From UBA285 sp049970695 (GTDB lineage Archaea > Thermoproteota > Thermoprotei_A > Sulfolobales > Desulfurococcaceae): 64,000 bases of DNA. This document shows positions 59,398 through 64,000 of the stretch, one piece after another. Position numbers and translations under genes: made by a program. Within the stretch, counting starts at the first letter, position 1. Each line of letters opens with the position of its first letter. Location: NCBI GenBank assembly GCA_049970695.1, contig JBMFML010000004.1:1-64000 (forward strand), read 5' to 3'. The notes beneath the pieces are model-generated. The model worked only from the letters and a program-made list of their open reading frames with translations. It had not been told where the DNA came from and did not search any database.

Positions 59398-59886
59398 TTA
59401 CTTTTTATAACCAATTTTTCTCAAGAAGTCCCTTCTCTCCTTTTTATCTTCTTCGCTTTCAACGCCAAGCGGTGGGTAGCCGTCTACTACTCCAATAACA
59501 GTTCTCCCCTGCTCCGTTTCGGCAACAATTACTTCTATTGGGTTTCCTGTAGCTACGTAGAGCGTGACAACTTCGTGAACGTTTTTCAGTTGGTTAAGCA
59601 CGTTAATCGGATACGCGTTTCTTATAAATAAGACAAACGTGTGCCCTGCTCCTATTTTTAAAGCCGCGTCTACTGCTGCCTTAGTTAGTTCTTCGTCGTT
59701 GCCCTCGTACCTCACAAGCCTCTTGCCACTGGCTTCGTTAAATGCCAGCCCGAACTTTATTCCAGGAACGCTCGTTACAAGCGCTTCGTATATGTCTTCG
59801 ACGGTCTTTATGAAGTGGCTTTTTCCAATTATCACGTTTGCTCCTTCAGGAATCTTTATGGGTATTTTCAAAAGCTTGACATCCAT
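59398..59886 (-). CDS. Adenosine-specific kinase (DUF355) family
   Basis: The protein has 162 residues. PEGANVIIGKSHFIKTVEDIYEAL, GIKFGLAFNEASGKRLVRYEGND, KIGAGHTFVLFIRNAYPINVL and VIGVVDGYPPLGVE match the small archaeal/bacterial family whose Pyrobaculum structure was named adenosine-specific kinase. Catalytic details are still poorly established. It is convergent with the TRAM gene. Confidence 0.88.
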   Translation of the reverse strand: MDVKLLKIPIKIPEGANVIIGKSHFIKTVEDIYEALVTSVPGIKFGLAFNEASGKRLVRYEGNDEELTKAAVDAALKIGAGHTFVLFIRNAYPINVLNQLKNVHEVVTLYVATGNPIEVIVAETEQGRTVIGVVDGYPPLGVESEEDKKERRDFLRKIGYKK

Positions 59887-59960
59887 GAAGCCCCCGCCTC
59901 AGTACATATTAAGCCGCTGTCTCTTTATTAAACCCAGCCAGCGAGCTCGGGTGCAATTAA

Positions 59961-60515
59961 TTGCAAGTCGCTGTTAAGCTGCTGAAGTTGAAGCCCGTTA
60001 CTCTCAGCGATGGAACAATTACGCTGACTGCCTATGAGGTGGATGAAGAAAAATGGGATTTACGTGATGTAGGCAAAAAGCAAGGCGCGCTCATCGATAC
60101 TCTTCTGGAAATCGCATCAGAATATATAATCAAAGAGCGGCAACCAGGTCGATTTACTCTAGCAGAGGTGGAAGCGCCAGGGCTCAGAGTAATTCTAGGC
60201 GATGGAGAGGCTGGTGCTGGAAGCACCATTATAGTGCAAAAGCCCTCGTTTCTGAGAAAAATAATCCTGGTTAAATGTGCTGAAGCCTCGTGCAAGTCCT
60301 TACACGAGTTCAAGCCTACCTCGCAAGTAATAGTATACGATGGATCTATCTCAGTGACGCGCTACGATTTCGACTTTCTAATCGTAGAGTGCGAAGACTC
60401 TGTCAGAGCAGTAATGCCGAGCGAGCTTGCTCTACCTTCCGTAAAGTCCTCGACAGCGAAGAAGCAGAAGAAGAAAAAAGCCAGATCTAAGAAGCAAAGA
60501 TCTGGGGTAAGGTAA
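59961..60515 (+). CDS. Hypothetical protein with lysine-rich tail
   Basis: The protein has 184 residues. An alpha/beta body ends at about 160. A strongly basic tail (KKQKKKKARSKKQRSGVR) closes it and looks like a nucleic-acid-binding extension. No domain is recognised. Its TAA directly abuts the ATG of the nucleoside phosphorylase, so the two are coupled. Confidence 0.6.
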   Translation: MQVAVKLLKLKPVTLSDGTITLTAYEVDEEKWDLRDVGKKQGALIDTLLEIASEYIIKERQPGRFTLAEVEAPGLRVILGDGEAGAGSTIIVQKPSFLRKIILVKCAEASCKSLHEFKPTSQVIVYDGSISVTRYDFDFLIVECEDSVRAVMPSELALPSVKSSTAKKQKKKKARSKKQRSGVR

Positions 60516-61247
60516 ATGCCAATACACCTCGCAGACGCCTCAAAAGGCGATATAGCAGAGAACGTCATTGCTTGCGGAGATCCTTATAGAGTAGAGCTAC
60601 TTCAGCAGCTTCTAGAGGATTCAAGAGTAGTGAATAGGCACCGTGGCCTCTTGACGATAACAGGCTACTACAAGGGCGCCAGAATAACGCTTTCAACACA
60701 TGGTATTGGAGCAGCGAGTGCTGCAATCGTTTTCGAGGAACTCCATCAGCTTGGTGCTAAGAGAATTGTTAGGCTCGGAACAACGGGCGGCATTAGGAAA
60801 GACACAAGGCTGGGAGATGTAGTAGTCGCCACGGCTGCTGCCTATCCCGAGAAAGGCTGTGCATTAGGCCAGTACATGCCAGGTTTGTGTGGTGCTACGG
60901 GGGCTGATCCGGTTTTGACAAGCCAAATAATGCAAGCATTAAAAGACCATGGAGTAGAGTACAAGTATGGTCCTGTTTTCTCCAGCGACGCTTTCTATGC
61001 CGAAAGCGGTGAACTAGCAGAGGTCCTTGAGCGCTACGGGATAGTATCTATTGAAATGGAAGCCGCCGTCCTCTTCGCCCTTGGCTGGATGCGCGGGTTC
61101 CAAACAGCCGCCGTTCTCGTTGTGAGCGACGTTCTCCACACCAAGGAGTTATCAGGCGTGTTCTTAACAACTAAGGAGCTCTCAGAGATTTTTATTAAAG
61201 TAGCGAAAGCTATAATGGATGTATACAGTAGGTTCTATAAGGGCTGA
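60516..61247 (+). CDS. Purine nucleoside / 5'-methylthioadenosine phosphorylase (PNP_UDP_1 family)
   Basis: The protein has 243 residues. IACGDPYRVELLQQLL (phosphate site), HGIGAASAAIVFEEL, RLGTTGGIRKDTRLGDVV and VSIEMEAAVLFALGW with the nucleoside-contacting Glu are diagnostic of the hexameric family I phosphorylases. Length and archaeal context resemble the Sulfolobus methylthioadenosine phosphorylase; inosine/guanosine are alternative substrates. Confidence 0.87.
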   Translation: MPIHLADASKGDIAENVIACGDPYRVELLQQLLEDSRVVNRHRGLLTITGYYKGARITLSTHGIGAASAAIVFEELHQLGAKRIVRLGTTGGIRKDTRLGDVVVATAAAYPEKGCALGQYMPGLCGATGADPVLTSQIMQALKDHGVEYKYGPVFSSDAFYAESGELAEVLERYGIVSIEMEAAVLFALGWMRGFQTAAVLVVSDVLHTKELSGVFLTTKELSEIFIKVAKAIMDVYSRFYKG

Positions 61248-61255
61248 TTGAGATT

Positions 61256-62710
61256 GTGTTGCATCAACAAGCACCCACAATTAAGCTGTACGACACTTTG
61301 AGTAAGAGAGAAAAAGAGCTAGTACCAGTAGAGCCTGGGCTCGTAAAAATCTACGTTTGTGGACCAACAGTATACGATTATACTCACATTGGTCATGGAA
61401 GACCATATGTTGTATACGATGCCCTAAAAAGATATCTTAACATACGTGGATACAACGTCATTCACGTTATGAACATCACAGACATAGACGACAAGATAAT
61501 TAAGAGGTCTATGGAGGAGGGGAGGAGCTGGCAGGAGATCGTGGAAGAGTACACACGAGATTACTTGCGAGCACTAGATGCTTTGAGAGTAACAGTAGAT
61601 CACCACCCAAGAGTTACAAGCCACATCAAGGAGATAATAGAATTCATACAAGTGTTGATCGACAAGGGCTACGCTTACGTTGCACCGAGCGGCAGCGTCT
61701 ATTTTGAAGTAGACAAGTACGAGGACTACGGCGCGCTCTCAGGCAGAAAAGAAAAAGAACTATGGAGCCAGGAACTAGAGTTCTTAAGTGAGAAGAAAAA
61801 CCCATATGACTTTGCATTATGGAAGGCTGCAAAACCTGGAGAGCCATATTGGGAAAGTCCGTGGGGCAGGGGTAGGCCGGGTTGGCACATTGAATGCAGT
61901 GTCATGAGCTCGCGATACCTAGGAGGGCGCTTCGATATACATGGAGGGGGCACAGACCTCATCTTCCCGCACCATGAGAATGAGCGAGCGCAAAGCGAGG
62001 CGTACTTCGGCGTCAAGCCGTGGGTTTCAATATGGATGCACACTGGGCTAGTAATGGTCGGAGCCGACAAGATGAGCAAGAGCTTAGGTAACATAGTTCC
62101 AATAAAAGAAGCCCTCAAGAAGTGGGATCCCGGCACTCTCAGGCTCTGGTATCTCCACGTTCACTACAGAAAGCCGCTTCAGTTCACAGAAGAGAGCCTA
62201 GAGCAAGCACGTAAAGTTAAGGAGAGAGTAGTATCGGCTTACGAGTTACTTAAGAGGCTTCAAGCCGAGAGTACAGATATGCATTACCTCAAAGACGCCG
62301 ACCTCGAGAAAGCAAGGCGTCTCGTTACGCTTCACCAACAACTACACGAGGCCTTAAGCGACGACTTCAATACACCTAAAGCCCTTGCCGTTATAAGCGA
62401 GCTCTTGTCGCTTATTTTCGGCGAAATACAGTATAATCCAAAGTACTTACTAACATCACTAGCGATGAAAACGTTGAAAACATTCAACCACGTGTTTGGA
62501 ATCTTCGAAGAGGCCGCTCCTTCGGAGGCCGATGTGCTACTAAGCGAAGTAATGAAAGTGCTCATCGATGTGAGAAAGGAGCTGCGAGCCCGCGGAATGT
62601 ACGAGCTCTCGGATCGTATTAGATCTGAGCTTGCTAAGCTAGGCATACAGTTAATGGACAGGGGGCTTGAGACAACGTGGATCTTTACAAAGAAAGAGAG
62701 GGGTAGCTGA
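61256..62710 (+). CDS. cysS: Cysteinyl-tRNA synthetase
   Basis: The protein has 484 residues. YVCGPTVYDYTHIGHGRPYVVYD carries the HIGH motif and a zinc Cys. WHIECSVMS and GGGTDLIFPHHENERAQSEA give the other zinc ligands, and ADKMSKSLGNIV is the KMSKS motif. The C-terminal helical DALR domain follows. Unlike some methanogens, cysteine is charged directly here. GTG 61256 follows 8 bp after the phosphorylase stop. Confidence 0.95.
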   Translation: MLHQQAPTIKLYDTLSKREKELVPVEPGLVKIYVCGPTVYDYTHIGHGRPYVVYDALKRYLNIRGYNVIHVMNITDIDDKIIKRSMEEGRSWQEIVEEYTRDYLRALDALRVTVDHHPRVTSHIKEIIEFIQVLIDKGYAYVAPSGSVYFEVDKYEDYGALSGRKEKELWSQELEFLSEKKNPYDFALWKAAKPGEPYWESPWGRGRPGWHIECSVMSSRYLGGRFDIHGGGTDLIFPHHENERAQSEAYFGVKPWVSIWMHTGLVMVGADKMSKSLGNIVPIKEALKKWDPGTLRLWYLHVHYRKPLQFTEESLEQARKVKERVVSAYELLKRLQAESTDMHYLKDADLEKARRLVTLHQQLHEALSDDFNTPKALAVISELLSLIFGEIQYNPKYLLTSLAMKTLKTFNHVFGIFEEAAPSEADVLLSEVMKVLIDVRKELRARGMYELSDRIRSELAKLGIQLMDRGLETTWIFTKKERGS

Positions 62711-62738
62711 TTCTTACAGCAGTGTATAGGGCTTAGGC

Positions 62739-62963
62739 TTATTTTCCATGAATGCTCTTCGCTACTTCCTGTGCTAGTGCTCGTGCTTCTTCAACCGAAG
62801 CGAGTGTTGCTATTTTCCTCTTACTTTTATATAGTGAGACTTTGCCTGTTAACTTGTCCTTCACTCTTATGTGATCTACGTCCTTGAAACCGTATATGTC
62901 CAAGAGCTCTAGGCCTAGCTTATCGAGCTCGGCTCGGAGCCACTCTGTCTTACTCTTCGGCAC
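62739..62963 (-). CDS. Conserved-looking hypothetical small protein
   Basis: The protein has about 74 residues. TEWLRAELDKLGLELLDIYG and VEEARALAQEVAKSIHGK are helices around a short basic strand pair. GGGGGGTGT upstream of GTG 62963 makes this start better than 62972. The family is unknown. Confidence 0.6.
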   Translation of the reverse strand: MPKSKTEWLRAELDKLGLELLDIYGFKDVDHIRVKDKLTGKVSLYKSKRKIATLASVEEARALAQEVAKSIHGK

Positions 62964-63068
62964 AGCGCACACACCCCCCGGCTTTGCAGCGTCTATAAGC
63001 CGTAGTACTACTTAATGACTTAATGAGCTTAAAAACTGGCGTGGTGACTAGGAGCTCTGAAGAAACTC

Positions 63069-63479
63069 GTGCCATTTGGAGACCGTTGTGTTGAAATTCG
63101 ATTAAGTAGCAGCTCAGTGCAGATCTCTGGAGATAGCTTTAAAGTAGAGTTCAGAGAAAGAGCAGTCGTAGTCGAAGGTTCCAGAGACGTGTCTCTGCAC
63201 TCTATTAGAGGAGGCAAGAAGAAGGTTGTTTACATTTGGTTTCACAGCTCTAATGGGGTTCCATGCAGAAACGATGTTGTAAAGGAATTTGAATCGATGC
63301 TGGTTCACGTAAAGTGCATTGAGCTTGCTACTGGCAGCTACCTGAATATACTGCTCGCGGGAAGCTTTTTAGTAGATTATGCTGTTCTAAGCGAGGGGGT
63401 TTTGGCACTGGTAATCCCAGGCAAGAGAGAAGTCTACGTGGACAGGGCAGGCAGTGTAGTCACTATATACTTGGTGTAG
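63069..63479 (+). CDS. Hypothetical beta-rich protein
   Basis: The protein has 136 residues with alternating strands (VEIRLSSSSVQISG, VEFRERAVVVEG) and two Cys. There is no motif I recognise. It stops at 63479, directly before the convergent isopentenyl phosphate kinase stop. The GTG start has only a weak ribosome-binding site (GGAG further upstream). Confidence 0.55.
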   Translation: MPFGDRCVEIRLSSSSVQISGDSFKVEFRERAVVVEGSRDVSLHSIRGGKKKVVYIWFHSSNGVPCRNDVVKEFESMLVHVKCIELATGSYLNILLAGSFLVDYAVLSEGVLALVIPGKREVYVDRAGSVVTIYLV

Positions 63480-64000
63480 CTACTTCGGTGCGATTATCGT
63501 AGCTCTCGCTGGAGTGCCTCCTAGAATGGCCGAGACCGCTGATTCTATGTCAAAGCCCGAAGTAATTATAACCTCTATTCCCAGGTCAAAGGCTAGTCTA
63601 CTCGCTAGCTTGACTTTTTCGTAGATGCCGCCGGTCGCATCAGTCTCTGCGCTCTGCTTTAAAGCCGACAGCACTTCGTTCAGGTTGCTGGGCGTTATTC
63701 TCCTTATCAGTGTAGCATCTCTGCAATTCTTAGGATTACATGTGTAAACACCGCTAACATCAGTAAGCAACACTATTCTACGTGGCTTTAGAGCTTTTGA
63801 AACTAGCTCGAAGACGCGTTCCGTTGAAACCACGGTGACTCCATTTCGTGTAACTATGCATTCGCCGTAAAGCACGGGAATAATCCCGCTATCCACGAGG
63901 GCCTTGATGGGGGCTTCAAATATCACGAATTCTCCTAACTGCTCATTGTAGTAAATTATCGCACTTGTCTGCAAGCTAGTCGCTTTAACTCCGCTTTCGA
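63480..64000 (-). CDS. Isopentenyl phosphate kinase (partial, N-terminus beyond window)
   Basis: The frame is open to the right edge; at least 173 residues of the C-terminal two thirds are present. IPVLYGECIVTRNGVTVVSTERVFELV, VLLTDVSGVYTCNPK and DATGGIYEKVKLASRLAFDLGIEVIITSG match the nucleotide-binding half of archaeal isopentenyl phosphate kinase in the amino acid kinase superfamily. The enzyme makes isopentenyl diphosphate in the archaeal mevalonate pathway. The TTG at 63974 is internal, not the true start. Confidence 0.85.
   Translation of the reverse strand, partial: ESGVKATSLQTSAIIYYNEQLGEFVIFEAPIKALVDSGIIPVLYGECIVTRNGVTVVSTERVFELVSKALKPRRIVLLTDVSGVYTCNPKNCRDATLIRRITPSNLNEVLSALKQSAETDATGGIYEKVKLASRLAFDLGIEVIITSGFDIESAVSAILGGTPARATIIAPK

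Noticed and set aside
1..64000. CRISPR arrays, insertion sequences, prophage genes
   Set aside because: No regularly spaced repeats, transposase or phage structural motifs were seen; only short local repeats occur.

Overview
This window looks like a chromosomal segment of a hyperthermophilic member of the Thermoproteota (Crenarchaeota sensu lato). The evidence is a family B DNA polymerase convergent with archaeal DnaG, ribosomal proteins L37e and L35Ae, an Sm-like protein, two 20S proteasome beta subunits, an FttA/aCPSF1-type beta-CASP nuclease, Pelota, RtcA and RtcB, an AGOG-type 8-oxoguanine glycosylase, glycerol-1-phosphate dehydrogenase, an archaeal SRP RNA, BRE/TATA-type promoters and many GTG/TTG starts with GGTG-type Shine-Dalgarno sites. 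A Thermofilales or Desulfurococcales affiliation is plausible, but I cannot settle it without a search.

Layout. 1-10.5 kb is the more accessory part: the tail of an unidentified gene, a truncated tungstate/molybdate-binding protein behind an intact-looking promoter, a nucleotidyltransferase-fold protein, a phosphoesterase, an APC permease, a HemN/HemW-like radical SAM enzyme, an LEA14-like protein, a GT4 glycosyltransferase, a PPC/DUF296 protein, an HTH_10 regulator divided into two overlapping frames, and a CcdA-like membrane protein. 10.5-28 kb holds metabolic and envelope genes: class II aldolase, DHH phosphoesterase, flippase, RidA, amidohydrolase, an Alg14-Alg13-like fused glycosyltransferase, a ParB/sulfiredoxin-fold protein with a duplicated motif, transporters, GT2, TrmO, L35Ae, an orphan MalK-type ATPase, a large secreted GH57 enzyme and threonine synthase.

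28-49 kb is the information-processing core: SRP RNA, a site-2-protease-like enzyme, a nucleotidyltransferase, pelota, polB, dnaG, rpl37e, lsm, an FKBP isomerase, egsA, proteasome beta, fttA, nadM, rtcA, a Nog1-like GTPase, a TFB-like short protein, a second divergent proteasome beta, tRNA-Arg(TCG), rtcB, and a four-gene hisS operon with a tRNA-endonuclease-like subunit. 49-64 kb carries AGOG, HD and CitG-like genes in one operon, a second phosphoesterase, zinc-ribbon and ferredoxin genes, PHP, valS, a PflA-like radical SAM gene, HAD, TRAM, adenosine-specific kinase, a nucleoside phosphorylase, cysS and a partial isopentenyl phosphate kinase.

There is no CRISPR array, insertion sequence, prophage or rRNA gene. 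The most unusual points are an apparent AUU start codon for egsA, a proteasome beta paralogue with a substituted active site, the duplicated ParB/Srx-motif protein, a structured intergenic region after the tRNA, and a pair of perfect 14-bp palindromes 31 bp apart upstream of valS. Starts were often moved inward from the longest frame because a Shine-Dalgarno site or TATA box decides otherwise.
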